A stretch of DNA of 64,000 nucleotides from Lachnospiraceae bacterium G11 (GTDB taxonomy: Bacteria > Bacillota > Clostridia > Lachnospirales > Lachnospiraceae), in NCBI GenBank assembly GCA_900103495.1, contig FMWZ01000015.1, positions 60,869 through 124,868 of the forward strand. The letters run 5' to 3'. The position numbers were made by a program, and so were the translations under genes. Of the stretch, positions 26,914-36,453 are shown piece after piece. The notes under the pieces were generated by a model. That model had not been told where the DNA came from. It made no database searches and was given only the letters and a program-made list of their open reading frames with translations. Each line of letters begins with the position of its first letter. Positions within the stretch are counted from its first letter, which is position 1.

Positions 26914-26942
26914 AAAAAAATAACCCCTAGTTAAAGGGGTTA
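26914..26942 (-). terminator. Terminator overlapping the end of ecfT
   Basis: The stem TAACCCCT/AAGGGGTTA (26921-26928 and 26934-26942) includes the last codons of the T-component gene and is followed on the minus strand by seven T. Confidence 0.85.
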
Positions 26943-27757
26943 TAGAATCTTGATCCGTCTCTAAAAGTGATAAATAATGCAATCGTACAAAAAAGTACAG
27001 CAAATGCAATTACGCCGTAGTCTCCGGCCTTTAAAGGTTTGGCCGAATACCAGGTTCTCTTCCTGTTCTTTCCAAAACCTCTGAGCTCCATGGCATTGGC
27101 GATTATATCGATTCTGTCCATGGATGAAAAGACAAGAGGGAAAATAATGGCGGACACATTTTTGATTCTCTTTCTGAAGGTGGCCTTTCCGGACATATCA
27201 ATTCCTCTGGCCTCCTGGGCATTCTTAATCTTCTTAAAGTCATCCTGCACATCGGGAATATAGCGAAGGGTCAATGCAAGAGCATAGCCCACCTTGTAGC
27301 TCACGCCGATTTTGTTTAAGCTTGCCGCAAACTCGGAAGGATTGGTTGTGGTAATAAACATAAACACCGAGGGTACAACCGTCAGGTATTTCATCATTAC
27401 ATTTAACTCGTAAAATAGCTGTTCCTTCGTTACGTCATAGTTTCCAAACAGGTGGCAGATTACAGTTTTGGTGCCATAAATCAGTGTCCCCTGGTAAGGA
27501 GAGAAAAAGAATATGGCAATAAGGTTCACCGTCAGGAAGAACAGGATAAATTTAAACACGGTTCCTACCTGTCTCCACTCGGTCTTTGACATCTTATAGA
27601 TGATGAGGGACCCAACAATCATAATAAGAAGGATCCTCGTATCATAGGTAAGCATGGCTGTAATGGACCAAAGAAGGAAGAATACCAGCTTTGAAACGCC
27701 GCTCAAATCGTGAATCCATGTGGATTTCTCTTCGTAACTTAAAACTCTGGAGGACAT
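26927..27757 (-). CDS. ecfT: ECF transporter transmembrane T component
   Basis: A 276-residue membrane protein with about five to six helices and the two coupling-helix motifs of T components (AQEARGIDM near residue 180 and AMELRGFG near 235). It couples the ATPases to the substrate-binding S component. Its start overlaps the stop of the ATPase gene by one base (27757). It is the last gene of S-A-T; the terminator overlaps its 3' end. Confidence 0.9.
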   Translation of the reverse strand: MSSRVLSYEEKSTWIHDLSGVSKLVFFLLWSITAMLTYDTRILLIMIVGSLIIYKMSKTEWRQVGTVFKFILFFLTVNLIAIFFFSPYQGTLIYGTKTVICHLFGNYDVTKEQLFYELNVMMKYLTVVPSVFMFITTTNPSEFAASLNKIGVSYKVGYALALTLRYIPDVQDDFKKIKNAQEARGIDMSGKATFRKRIKNVSAIIFPLVFSSMDRIDIIANAMELRGFGKNRKRTWYSAKPLKAGDYGVIAFAVLFCTIALFITFRDGSRFYNPFN

Positions 27758-29472
27758 TATTTCGCCGCCTCCTCTCTCTTAAGTCTGTCTTCATATATGA
27801 AGCACTCCACAAACTTTGTGGGCTCGTTTATTCCGCTCTTAACCGCCAGATCATAGAGGGATGTCTTCTTAAGGTATGCCTTGGCAGATACCGTCTCATC
27901 CGTAAGAACCTGTGCAGGGGTGGTGTCCGCAAGAAGTTCTCCGTCCGCAATAACAACCGCCCTGTCAGTGTACTCAAGCATGAGATGCATGTCATGAGTA
28001 ATCATGGCAATTGTTATTCCTCTTTCGGAATTTATTCTTTTTAAAAACTCCATAATCTCCGTATAATGCCTGTAATCCTGTCCTGCTGTAGGCTCATCAA
28101 GAATAATAATCTCAGGATTCATAACAAGAATGGAAGCTATGGTTACACGCTTCTTCTGGCCGAAACTTAATGCAGATATGGGCCAGTTTCTGAAAGGGTA
28201 GAGGCCGCAGATTTTTAAAGTCTCATATACTCTTTCTTTGATTTCTTCCTCAGGCACACCTCTGACAGCCAGTCCCAAAGCAACCTCGTCATAAATCATG
28301 GCCTTGGAAATCATCTGGTTGGGGTTCTGCATTACGAGGCCGATTCTCTCGCCGCGCTCCTTAATGGAAAGGCCGGAAATGTCCTCGCCGTAGAGCCTGA
28401 TTTCTCCTCTGTCAGGCTTGATAAAGCCACAGATAAGATTCGAAAGAGTAGATTTGCCGGCACCGTTTTTGCCAACAATACTAATCATCTCCCCTTCGTA
28501 AATATCGAAGTTTATGTCTTTTAGAACGGGAGTGCCTTTGATATATTCAAAATTCAGGTCCTTAATCTCAAGGACCTTCTTTGTTTTCTCTTTGGGTTCC
28601 GGAAGGATTATGGTCTTAAACCATTTATTAACATTGTCAGAGTATCCGGAAATATCCATGCTGTCTATATGCATGGGATGAGTGTCGCTTGTCACCTTGC
28701 AGCCCGCATGCTTAAGGGCTGTGATATAAAGAGGTTCTCTGATTCCCTCCCTGTCAAGAATATCCTGGCACAGAAGCTCATCCGGAGTGGTGTCGGCTAC
28801 TATCTCGCCGTCTCCCACCACAATGATTCTGTCCACATCGCGCCACAGTGCATCCTCAAGTCTGTGCTCAATGATGAGGATAGTTCTGTCGTTATCCTTT
28901 GAAAGCTCATCAATAAGTTCAATGGCCGTCTTACCGGTTGCAGGATCCAGGTTAGCCAAAGGCTCGTCGAAAAGCAGCACATCCACGTCGTCAATCATAA
29001 CTCCCGCCATGGATACTCTCTGCTTCTGTCCGCCGGAAAGTTCACCGGGGGCATTTGATAAAAGCTTCTTTATCTCAACTCTGTCTGCCAGTTCCAAAAC
29101 CTTATCCTTCATCTTCGACTGGTCCACGCAGTCGTTCTCAAGGACAAAAGCAATATCCTCCGCAACGGTAAGGCCCACAAACTGACCGTCTGTATCCTGA
29201 AGAACGGTGCCCACTATCTTTGAGAGGCCAAAAATACCCAAATCCTTCGGGTCCTTCCCGCCCACATAGTATTCGCCCTGAATTTCTCCCGAATACGAAA
29301 ATGGCACCAGCCCATTTATGCAATGGGCCAGTGTCGATTTGCCTGATCCTGAGGGGCCTACGATTAAAATCTTCTCACCCTTATTAATTGTAAGGTTGAT
29401 ATGTTTTAATGTGGGCTCCGTCTGTGATCGATATTTAAATGTAAAATCTTTAAATTCTATAATTGGTTCCAT
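27757..29472 (-). CDS. ECF transporter ATPase with two ABC domains
   Basis: A 571-residue tandem ATPase. The first ABC domain has GPSGSGKST (about residue 38) and LSGGQKQR; the second has GKNGAGKST (about residue 330) and SFGQKKR, a variant signature. Fusing both ATPases in one chain replaces the usual EcfA1/EcfA2 pair. It powers vitamin-type uptake at the inner face of the membrane. It lies 21 bp after the S-component gene and overlaps ecfT by one base. Confidence 0.93.
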   Translation of the reverse strand: MEPIIEFKDFTFKYRSQTEPTLKHINLTINKGEKILIVGPSGSGKSTLAHCINGLVPFSYSGEIQGEYYVGGKDPKDLGIFGLSKIVGTVLQDTDGQFVGLTVAEDIAFVLENDCVDQSKMKDKVLELADRVEIKKLLSNAPGELSGGQKQRVSMAGVMIDDVDVLLFDEPLANLDPATGKTAIELIDELSKDNDRTILIIEHRLEDALWRDVDRIIVVGDGEIVADTTPDELLCQDILDREGIREPLYITALKHAGCKVTSDTHPMHIDSMDISGYSDNVNKWFKTIILPEPKEKTKKVLEIKDLNFEYIKGTPVLKDINFDIYEGEMISIVGKNGAGKSTLSNLICGFIKPDRGEIRLYGEDISGLSIKERGERIGLVMQNPNQMISKAMIYDEVALGLAVRGVPEEEIKERVYETLKICGLYPFRNWPISALSFGQKKRVTIASILVMNPEIIILDEPTAGQDYRHYTEIMEFLKRINSERGITIAMITHDMHLMLEYTDRAVVIADGELLADTTPAQVLTDETVSAKAYLKKTSLYDLAVKSGINEPTKFVECFIYEDRLKREEAAK

Positions 29473-29493
29473 TTGGAAAAATACAAATCCTTA

Positions 29494-30048
29494 TTAATCT
29501 TCCTTCTTAAGACCTGAGGACTTTCCTCTGATAGCGGAATATCCAACGCCTAAAAGTGATCCTAAGATACCGGAAATAATAACATTACCTATGCAAGCCC
29601 AGATACCCTGTGCGAATACCTTGTTGGCAGGCTCTGCATAAATAAGGATATCGAGTACGGGAGCGCATACAACCCATGCAACGATGTTTGCTACAACCTG
29701 TACTACGTTGAAAAGCACAATCTTCTTTGTATCAAAGCCGCCCTCATCGATGGCAAACTTAGATGCAAACAAACCTACAGCAATACCGAATACTGCATCG
29801 GGAATAACCCAGCTCCACCAAATTGAACCGTAGAACATGAAGTCTCCGAGAGCGTGTCCGATAAGACCGATTGCTCCACCAACGATGGGTCCGAAAAGAG
29901 CAGACATAAATGCCAAGAGAGCCGCTCTGGGTTGAAGAGCTGTGTTGGGGATGAAGCCCAAAGGAATCTGTACTTCTGTAAGTGCTACAAAGAGCGCTGT
30001 ACCGATACCGATGGCAACAACTTCTTTAATGCCAAACTTGAATTTCAT
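29494..30048 (-). CDS. ECF transporter S component, UPF0397 type
   Basis: A 184-residue membrane protein with about five to six helices and strong resemblance to the UPF0397 family (FGIKEVVAIGIGTALF at the start, LFGPIVGG-x-IGLIGHALGD, and VFAQGIWACIGN). The family is known as an ECF substrate-binding component, with no substrate that I can name with confidence. AAGGAGG precedes the ATG. No riboswitch was recognised in the roughly 100-nt leader. It is the first gene of the S-A-T operon. Confidence 0.88.
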   Translation of the reverse strand: MKFKFGIKEVVAIGIGTALFVALTEVQIPLGFIPNTALQPRAALLAFMSALFGPIVGGAIGLIGHALGDFMFYGSIWWSWVIPDAVFGIAVGLFASKFAIDEGGFDTKKIVLFNVVQVVANIVAWVVCAPVLDILIYAEPANKVFAQGIWACIGNVIISGILGSLLGVGYSAIRGKSSGLKKED

Positions 30049-30143
30049 GATAAAATCCTCCTTGTCCTAATGGCTTTATTGCCATCAATTTAAGTATACA
30101 TTACCGTGCAAAAAAAACAATAAAAAATACCTCAAAAAAAGTG

Positions 30144-30172
30144 TTGACACCACACCTTCTTTTTGGTAGTAT
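30144..30172 (+). promoter_or_regulatory. Promoter of the tRNA-Leu pair
   Basis: Consensus -35 TTGACA (30144-30149), 17-nt spacer, -10 TAGTAT (30167-30172), 21 bp before the first tRNA. Confidence 0.8.
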
Positions 30173-30193
30173 ATTTTTTGCGCGATGCGTTAC

Positions 30194-30278
30194 GCGCGAG
30201 TGTCGGAATTGGCAGACGAGCTAGACTAAGGATCTAGTGATTATTGCAATCGTGCGGGTTCAAGTCCCGCCTCGCGCA
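30194..30278 (+). tRNA. tRNA-Leu (anticodon AAG)
   Basis: A type II tRNA with a long variable arm. The acceptor stem is GCGCGAG/CTCGCGC, the discriminator A is at 30278, and the anticodon stem CTAGA/TCTAG holds loop CTAAGGA (anticodon AAG). The T arm is GCGGGTTCAAGTCCCGC. CCA is not encoded. Confidence 0.93.
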
Positions 30279-30280
30279 TT

Positions 30281-30302
30281 GACCAACCCAGTAGGGTTGG
30301 TC
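30281..30302 (+). other. 9-bp hairpin between the two tRNA-Leu genes
   Basis: GACCAACCC and GGGTTGGTC form a perfect stem around the tetraloop AGTA. Only four A and no T run follow, so it is not a typical terminator; it may separate or guide processing of the tRNA precursor. Confidence 0.5.
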
Positions 30303-30326
30303 AAAATTGTATATAGACATAATCAT

Positions 30327-30410
30327 GCAGGAATGGCGGAATTGGCAGACGCGCACGGTTCAGGTCCGTGTGACAGCAATGTCTTGAGGGTTCAAGTCCC
30401 TTTTCCTGCA
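30327..30410 (+). tRNA. tRNA-Leu (anticodon CAG)
   Basis: A type II tRNA: acceptor stem GCAGGAA/TTCCTGC, discriminator A, anticodon stem CACGG/CCGTG with loop TTCAGGT (anticodon CAG), long variable arm, T arm AGGGTTCAAGTCCCT. A T-rich tract follows directly. It ends 4 bp before the stop of the convergent hydrolase gene. Confidence 0.93.
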
Positions 30411-30414
30411 TTTT

Positions 30415-31572
30415 TTATTTCTTTAATTCCTTTTTCAGGGTCTCTACATTCTCCTGAATCGTTCCCTTTAATTCATCAACGTTATCCTTAAGATTTTCCT
30501 TGCCGGCTTCTATAAGTATGTCTACAGTTTCCTTTAAGACATTCTTTGTTTCATCATCCATGTTTTTGAAAGCCTTAAAACAGCCCTCAAGGCTCTTCTT
30601 GAGATGCTTTGTGAAGGCAAGAAGGGTCTTTGCCTCCGAGCCTTCTATAATCGAATACAGGGCCTCAACGAAGTTGTACTTTTGATCGTCATCCATTGCA
30701 AGAATCCAGCGGTTAACTGTACCGTCTGCAAACTGCCTGGTCTTAAAGATATCCTTAACCTTATAGAATTTGGTGCCGTCAACCCTCCAGTTAAAGGGGT
30801 CGTGCTGCTGAATATTAAGGCCTCTGCTCTCCACCACCTCATATTCCTGTTTAGGGTTCTGGAAAAGCATTCCCACAATTGCATCATGGGGCATGGTCTT
30901 CTCAAGCTTCTCGGTTATACCCTCGGCATCGAAAGTTTCCAGAATGTCCTGTCTGAATCCCGGACCGTCATGGTCATACACCTTTATTATTCTGTCCCTT
31001 ATTTTCTTATCTGAGGTCATGGCGGCATAAACAGCCAGATTTCCGCCCTTTGAGTGACCTCCGATATAGAAGTTTCCGCGGAATCTTGAAACCGCCAGTT
31101 TCAGGTAATCCTTTGCGGATGCCTGGCAGGGCACAATCCTGGAGAAAGCCATGTTAAAGTCTTCCTTCCAGCCCACAAATGTTTCATCCGTACCTCTGTA
31201 ACAAACGTAATGGTCTCCGTTTGAAAGCTTATATGTAACTGCCGAAAACTGGGTCTCGGCGGACTCCACGATTAAATCCACGTGGAGAGAAATTCGCATG
31301 GTATTAAATCTCTTTCCGTTCATCATTGCCACGAAAAGAGCTCTGTTGTTTGTGTCAAATCGGGTGTCAATAAAGAGTTTGTCATACTCGGGATGAGCAT
31401 AGATATCCGCAAGCCTGACAAACGCATGGGGTTCGTCAGGCGAGGGAACGATAGAATCAATTTTCATATAGGAAAGCTGACAAAGGCAAAGGCTGTCAAC
31501 CTCGTTGAATGGCAGCTCCTCAAAATCCTTGTTTCCGTACTTTTCACAATAGCTGATTATTGTTTCGTACAT
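30415..31572 (-). CDS. Mbeg1-like alpha/beta-hydrolase (DUF2974)
   Basis: A 385-residue protein. The nucleophile elbow is GGHSKGGNLAVYAA (about residues 176-189), and a YVCYRGTDETFVGWKEDF stretch upstream is typical of DUF2974/Mbeg1-like proteins related to class 3 lipases. After about residue 310 the C-terminus is a charged coiled coil (many K and E). No signal peptide is seen. The substrate is unknown; a lipase or esterase is the family guess. It lies 21 bp downstream of trkH and may share its transcript. Confidence 0.8.
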   Translation of the reverse strand: MYETIISYCEKYGNKDFEELPFNEVDSLCLCQLSYMKIDSIVPSPDEPHAFVRLADIYAHPEYDKLFIDTRFDTNNRALFVAMMNGKRFNTMRISLHVDLIVESAETQFSAVTYKLSNGDHYVCYRGTDETFVGWKEDFNMAFSRIVPCQASAKDYLKLAVSRFRGNFYIGGHSKGGNLAVYAAMTSDKKIRDRIIKVYDHDGPGFRQDILETFDAEGITEKLEKTMPHDAIVGMLFQNPKQEYEVVESRGLNIQQHDPFNWRVDGTKFYKVKDIFKTRQFADGTVNRWILAMDDDQKYNFVEALYSIIEGSEAKTLLAFTKHLKKSLEGCFKAFKNMDDETKNVLKETVDILIEAGKENLKDNVDELKGTIQENVETLKKELKK

Positions 31573-31593
31573 GTGTAACTCCCCCTTATCAGA

Positions 31594-33030
31594 TTACTCC
31601 TTCCAGGTCTTAACATGGAAAAGCATAAGGATTGGAAGAAGTTCCAGTCTTCCTGCAAGCATATTAAAGATTAATACAACCTTTGAAAGGCCGGAGAAAA
31701 AGGCGTAGTTGCCTGTGGGCCCAACCAGTGACAGACCGGGTCCTATATTGTTTAAGCATGCCGCAACAGCGGTAAAATTCGTTGTAAAATCATAGCCGTC
31801 CAAACTTACAACAAGGAACGAGCTTAAGTAAATCAAGACATAAATGATTAAATATATTCTTATGGAACGAACCACATTGTCAGGCACAATCTTTCCGTCC
31901 ATATGAATCTTCTTAACACTCCTGGGGTGCATGGCGGTAGTAATTTCGTTTTTGACACTCTTAATCATGACAAGAACTCGGCTTACCTTAAATCCGCCGC
32001 CGGTGGAACCTGCGCAGGCACCGATTAACATCAAAAGGAAAAGAATGGTTTTTGAGAACTCCGGCCAGATATTGAAATCCGCGGAGGAGAAACCGGTTGT
32101 GGTTATAATTGTGGCAACCTGCAGAATGGCCTGGTGGAAATCATTTCCGAGGCTTCCGAAGGTTCCCCTTATATTCCATGTAATAAGAATAGCCGATATG
32201 GCGATGATGATAAGATACCATCTGACCTCTTCATTCTTAAAGAAGTCCTTGAAATTCCTTCTTATAATGAAAAAGTATGCACTGAAATTGACGCCAAACA
32301 AAATCATAAATATGGTAATTACAGTCTGTGAAGCATATGAATAGCTTGCCAGACTGTCATTTAAAAGGCCAAAGCCTCCTGTTCCTGCTGTGGAAAAGGA
32401 CAAAAGCAAAGAATCATAGAAGGGAAGTCCCGTCAAAAGAAGCGCAATTACCTCAAGGCATGTTATTACAAGATAAATCTCATAGAGAATAGCCGCTGTA
32501 CTTTTTACCTTGGGAACCAGCTTACCTACGGAAGGACCCGGACTCTCCGCTCTCATTATATGCATGTTGTAGCTTCCGGAAAGGGGCAAAATTGCCAGAA
32601 TAAGAACCAGAACTCCCATACCGCCAATCCAGTGGGTGAAAATTCTCCAGAACATTCCGCATTTGGAGAAAACTGCCATGTCCGGTGATATGCTGGCTCC
32701 TGTGGTGGTAAGTCCAGAAGCGACCTCAAATACCGCATCAAGGTAGTTTGGAATCTCACCGTTTAAGACAAAGGGTATGGCGCCCACAAGTGATAAAAGT
32801 ATCCAGCTTAAGGATACGGTGACAAAACCCTCTTTTGCATAAAACACCTTACTCTTTGGCTTAATTCTTCGCCCTATTTCGCCAATAAGAAGGCATGCTG
32901 CCACCACAATGGCAAAGGGAAATCCCTGTTTTTCTCCGTAGATAAGCGCAACTATACAGGGAAGAGTCATAAAGAGTGCTTCAAATTCAAGTACACAGCT
33001 TAAAATATATCTGATTATCGAATAATTCAT
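31594..33030 (-). CDS. trkH: Potassium uptake channel subunit TrkH/KtrB
   Basis: A 478-residue membrane protein of the TrkH/Ktr superfamily with four M1-P-M2 repeats; the pore loops are visible as ASGLTTTGAS, STAGTGGFG, TTTGFSSADF and NNIGPGLS. It imports potassium, gated by the cytosolic RCK protein from the neighbouring gene. AGGA precedes the ATG; it follows trkA by 22 bp. At 478 residues it is of usual length. Confidence 0.93.
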   Translation of the reverse strand: MNYSIIRYILSCVLEFEALFMTLPCIVALIYGEKQGFPFAIVVAACLLIGEIGRRIKPKSKVFYAKEGFVTVSLSWILLSLVGAIPFVLNGEIPNYLDAVFEVASGLTTTGASISPDMAVFSKCGMFWRIFTHWIGGMGVLVLILAILPLSGSYNMHIMRAESPGPSVGKLVPKVKSTAAILYEIYLVITCLEVIALLLTGLPFYDSLLLSFSTAGTGGFGLLNDSLASYSYASQTVITIFMILFGVNFSAYFFIIRRNFKDFFKNEEVRWYLIIIAISAILITWNIRGTFGSLGNDFHQAILQVATIITTTGFSSADFNIWPEFSKTILFLLMLIGACAGSTGGGFKVSRVLVMIKSVKNEITTAMHPRSVKKIHMDGKIVPDNVVRSIRIYLIIYVLIYLSSFLVVSLDGYDFTTNFTAVAACLNNIGPGLSLVGPTGNYAFFSGLSKVVLIFNMLAGRLELLPILMLFHVKTWKE

Positions 33031-33052
33031 AACTATATCCTGTCTTTAGGAT

Positions 33053-34411
33053 TTATTTTGCGACTACGTCGCAGATATCTTTTACACCTTCCGATGTGGT
33101 AACAAGCACCACGGTATCCCCCGGCTGAATTACGCTGGAGCCCTGAGGAATGGTAATGTTTCCTTTGTGGTTAATACTGCAGATAAGCACATTATCCTTA
33201 AGTTCCACATCACTTAAAGGCTTTCCGATGAAGGGGCAGTCCCCCTTGATAATAAACTCCAAAGCCTCAACCTTGTTATCGTTCATACGATATAGGGTCT
33301 CGATGTTGCTTCCCATGGAGTTGTGCATTGCCCTGACATATCTGACAATGGAAGCCGCCGTAATGTACTTGGGATATATAATGCTTCCTATGTTCAAATC
33401 ATCTATTATCTCGTCATAGGATACCCTGTGAACCTTTGCAATGGGTTTTGCATTGGAAAGGCTCTTTGCATACATGGCAAGCATAATATTTTCTTCATCA
33501 ATATTTGTAAGAGCTATAAATGCCTCGGTTCCTGAAAGACCTTCTTCCAAAAGCACACCCTTGTCTGTTCCGTCAGCCTCAATAATCAAAGCCTGGGGAA
33601 GTTTCTCGCTCAGTTCCTCACATTTGGCGTGGTCTCTCTCAATAATTTTGACCTGTACACCCATCTCTATAAGCTGTGACGCCAAATAAAATGTAGTTTC
33701 GCCTCCGCCAACTATCATGGCTGTCTTTGCCTTTGCTGTAGGCATCTTTATCTTTTTGAAAAATGCAAGGTTCTTATTTGTTGTACCGGCGACAGTTACC
33801 CTGTCTCCCGCTTTAATCATAAAATTACCGTCAGGGATATATACCTCATCCCCTCTCTCAACCACGCTTATAAGGCCATCGGCACGAAGTTTGGTGGTAA
33901 TTTCGCGAAGTCTTAAGTTACATAAATCGGAATTCTCATCAATGGTAAATTTAATAAGCTCCACTCGACCTTTTGTAAAGGTATCGATAGTCTCCGCAAA
34001 AGGGAATTTAAGGAGTCTTGCGATTTCCTGTGCCGCAGCGTACTGCGGATTAATTATCATGGAAAGACCAAGTTCTTCCTTAATGAAACTGATTTCTCTG
34101 CTGTATACAGGATTGGAAACCCTTGCAATGGTGTGGCAGTTTGCGGATTTCTTCGCAATAAGGCAGCAAAGGAGATTCAATTCGTCTTTTCCCGTAACAG
34201 CAATAAGAAGGTCGGCATCCTTAACGCCGGCCTCACTTTGAACCTCGAAGCTGGCTCCATTGCCAACCACACCTAGAACATCATAATTATTTGTAATTGA
34301 GTTAACAACGTTCTGCTTTTCATCGATGACAGTTACGTTATGTCCCTCACGGGTAAGCTGCTCGGTAAGCGTTGCGCCTACGTTTCCGCAACCCACAATA
34401 ACAATACGCAT
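33053..34411 (-). CDS. trkA: Potassium-uptake regulator TrkA
   Basis: A 452-residue protein with two RCK halves. Each has a Rossmann nucleotide-binding motif (IVIVGCGNVGATL at residues 3-15 and AMIVGGGETTFYLA near 230) and a TrkA-C domain. It binds NAD(H) or ATP and gates TrkH from the cytosol. The ATG at 34411 with GAGGTG upstream is preferred over a GTG at 34420. Confidence 0.93.
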   Translation of the reverse strand: MRIVIVGCGNVGATLTEQLTREGHNVTVIDEKQNVVNSITNNYDVLGVVGNGASFEVQSEAGVKDADLLIAVTGKDELNLLCCLIAKKSANCHTIARVSNPVYSREISFIKEELGLSMIINPQYAAAQEIARLLKFPFAETIDTFTKGRVELIKFTIDENSDLCNLRLREITTKLRADGLISVVERGDEVYIPDGNFMIKAGDRVTVAGTTNKNLAFFKKIKMPTAKAKTAMIVGGGETTFYLASQLIEMGVQVKIIERDHAKCEELSEKLPQALIIEADGTDKGVLLEEGLSGTEAFIALTNIDEENIMLAMYAKSLSNAKPIAKVHRVSYDEIIDDLNIGSIIYPKYITAASIVRYVRAMHNSMGSNIETLYRMNDNKVEALEFIIKGDCPFIGKPLSDVELKDNVLICSINHKGNITIPQGSSVIQPGDTVVLVTTSEGVKDICDVVAK

Positions 34412-34471
34412 AAAACACACCTCATAATAGTTTTATATGAAGAAATATACTCCTAATCCACCCCTTTTGTC

Positions 34472-34506
34472 AAAAAATACCCTCCAGCGAAATTACTGCC
34501 GGAGGG
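34472..34506 (-). terminator. Intrinsic terminator of the second chemoreceptor gene
   Basis: The arms at 34480-34487 (CCCTCCAG) and 34498-34506 form a GC-rich stem with one bulge, followed on the minus strand by TATTTTTTG. Confidence 0.8.
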
Positions 34507-34530
34507 CACCATATAAAAGGAGGTTGTGTA

Positions 34531-36222
34531 TTACAATTTGAAGAAGGAAACGCTTCTCTTAAGATCGTCTGAGTTGTTGTTAAGAGATTTGGCCTGGTTG
34601 GCAATGTCTTCAACAATAACGCTGACTTCGTTTGCGCTTGAAGCAGTTTCTTCGGAGCTTGAAGCATTCTCTTCGGCAATGGCTGAAAGGTTCTGTATGG
34701 TATCTACAACCTTCTGTCTTGCACTGTTAAGCTCCTGAGTCTTGGAGGCAACATTGTCAATTGCCACCAGAGCATTATCAACTTCCTCGATAACCTTGAT
34801 AACCTCGGCACTTGTGTTTGTAAGCTGAGTGCTTTGCTCATTCATGGTTTCCATTACTCCGTTCATGGTTTCAACGGACTTGCTGGATTCACGAAGAAGG
34901 TTTGTAATGATTTCTTCAATCTGCTGTGCAGATTCATTGGACTGCTCCGCAAGTTTGGAAATCTGAGATGCAACAACCGCAAAGCCTCGTCCTGATTCTC
35001 CCGCTCTTGCTGCCTCGATTGAAGCATTGAGAGAAAGGAGGTTTGTCTCTTCGGCTATGCTTGTGATAAGGGCTGTAGCCTCTTTAATCTGCTGAGCAGA
35101 TGTATTTGTGGTATTGGTCTGTTCGTAAATAACATCGATGGAACTCTTGGTTCTGTCATTGGTTGTCTCCAGCTCCTTAAGAGCGGCAACCGCTTTTTCA
35201 CCACGGGCTTTGATAGCCTTAGCATTCTCATTAAGAGTTCTGATATCCTCTGCGTTGTCCTCAATCATGTTACCCATTTCGATAACATTTGAAGTACACT
35301 TCTGGGTCTCCTCAGCCTGGTTATAAGCGCCCTCGGCAATCTCTGAAACGGCTCTGTCTACCTGTTTCATATGAGCTGAAGTATCTTCACCCTTGGCGTT
35401 AAGATCTGTGGAGGAAACTCCAACCTCATCACTGATATCGGTGATTTCTCTTACAATCTTTGAAAGCTCACCCTTAAGGGAGCCGATGGATCTGGACATG
35501 TCACCGACCTCATCGGAACGTGCCAGCAATTTATCTGAAATATCGGCTTTAAGGTTACCGGTTGCAACCTCATCAAGAACAGCTGCGCCTTCTTTAATTG
35601 CTCCTGCGATTCTTCCTACCAGAATAATCAGTGCAACTGCTGCAATGGCAATGATTATTACCAAAACGCCTGCGATAAAGAGAACAGCCGAGTTAATCTC
35701 ACTTTTAACTCTCGCCTGAGGAGCGCCTGCAAAAACCATTCCCACAATCGCTTTATTTGAATCATAAAGAGGAACGTAGTATCCATAATAGGGCTGGCCA
35801 ACAACGGATACGTTATCTGAGAAATATTCCTTGCCGCCCTTTAATACGGTATTGATAACACCTTCGCCGGCCTGGGTATAGAGAACTCTCTTGCCATCAG
35901 CACCTGTTACGGAGGTCATATATCTGGTATCGCCATAGAAAACGGTCATATCATAGTTCGTTCCACTCTTTACGTTATCTGCAAGATATGTGGAATCTGT
36001 GATGTTGAAATCTCCCTTATAAAGGATATCTCCATCAAGGTAATAATCTCCGGGCAGGGTATTAAGGTTATCTCTTAATGCCACGCAGGCTGCGTGTAAA
36101 CCCGTCTCTGTATCTTCAGAGCAGATGGAACTGATTTTGCTTGAACAGAAAATCATAAGAACTACGCCCAGAACAATAAGGGGCGTAATAGCCAATGCCA
36201 ATATTCTACCTCTAATTTTCAT
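34531..36222 (-). CDS. Methyl-accepting chemotaxis protein
   Basis: A 563-residue chemoreceptor: membrane anchor at about 8-28, extracellular single-Cache-like sensor at about 35-180 ([22 protein letters not shown]), second membrane segment at about 183-208, HAMP, and the signalling helix pair with tip [19 protein letters not shown]. The sensor resembles that of the receptor at 19146-20882. Unlike that gene it has no riboswitch in its short leader. TGGAGGA precedes the ATG; promoter at 36268-36296. The ligand is unknown. Confidence 0.93.
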   Translation of the reverse strand: MKIRGRILALAITPLIVLGVVLMIFCSSKISSICSEDTETGLHAACVALRDNLNTLPGDYYLDGDILYKGDFNITDSTYLADNVKSGTNYDMTVFYGDTRYMTSVTGADGKRVLYTQAGEGVINTVLKGGKEYFSDNVSVVGQPYYGYYVPLYDSNKAIVGMVFAGAPQARVKSEINSAVLFIAGVLVIIIAIAAVALIILVGRIAGAIKEGAAVLDEVATGNLKADISDKLLARSDEVGDMSRSIGSLKGELSKIVREITDISDEVGVSSTDLNAKGEDTSAHMKQVDRAVSEIAEGAYNQAEETQKCTSNVIEMGNMIEDNAEDIRTLNENAKAIKARGEKAVAALKELETTNDRTKSSIDVIYEQTNTTNTSAQQIKEATALITSIAEETNLLSLNASIEAARAGESGRGFAVVASQISKLAEQSNESAQQIEEIITNLLRESSKSVETMNGVMETMNEQSTQLTNTSAEVIKVIEEVDNALVAIDNVASKTQELNSARQKVVDTIQNLSAIAEENASSSEETASSANEVSVIVEDIANQAKSLNNNSDDLKRSVSFFKL

Positions 36223-36267
36223 CTACACATCCTCCAATGTCTGAATATAAGGTGTTTCTTTTCGATT

Positions 36268-36296
36268 ATTCTAACATTATGAGCGACAATTTTCAA
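36268..36296 (-). promoter_or_regulatory. Promoter of the second chemoreceptor gene
   Basis: Minus strand: -35 TTGAAA (36296-36291), 17-nt spacer, -10 TAGAAT (36273-36268). It is sigma-A-like rather than the flagellar sigma-28 type. An AT-rich inverted repeat (GATAAAAT...ATTTTATC, about 36306-36325) lies just upstream. Confidence 0.6.
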
Positions 36297-36453
36297 GTAT
36301 TTGTTGATAAAATATACATTTTATCTGCTATTTAACCATTTTATTTCATAATTGTTGGACTTATTAAAATATTATGCGCATATTTCAATTCACCCGGCTG
36401 TATGCTATTATATTAGAGTGATTTCAAACAAATAATATACTTTGGAGGCAGAA

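Noticed and set aside
30049..30143. Riboswitch upstream of the UPF0397-type ECF operon
   Set aside because: The leader is short and AT-rich, and no known aptamer pattern (TPP, FMN, cobalamin, preQ1, SAM) could be seen.
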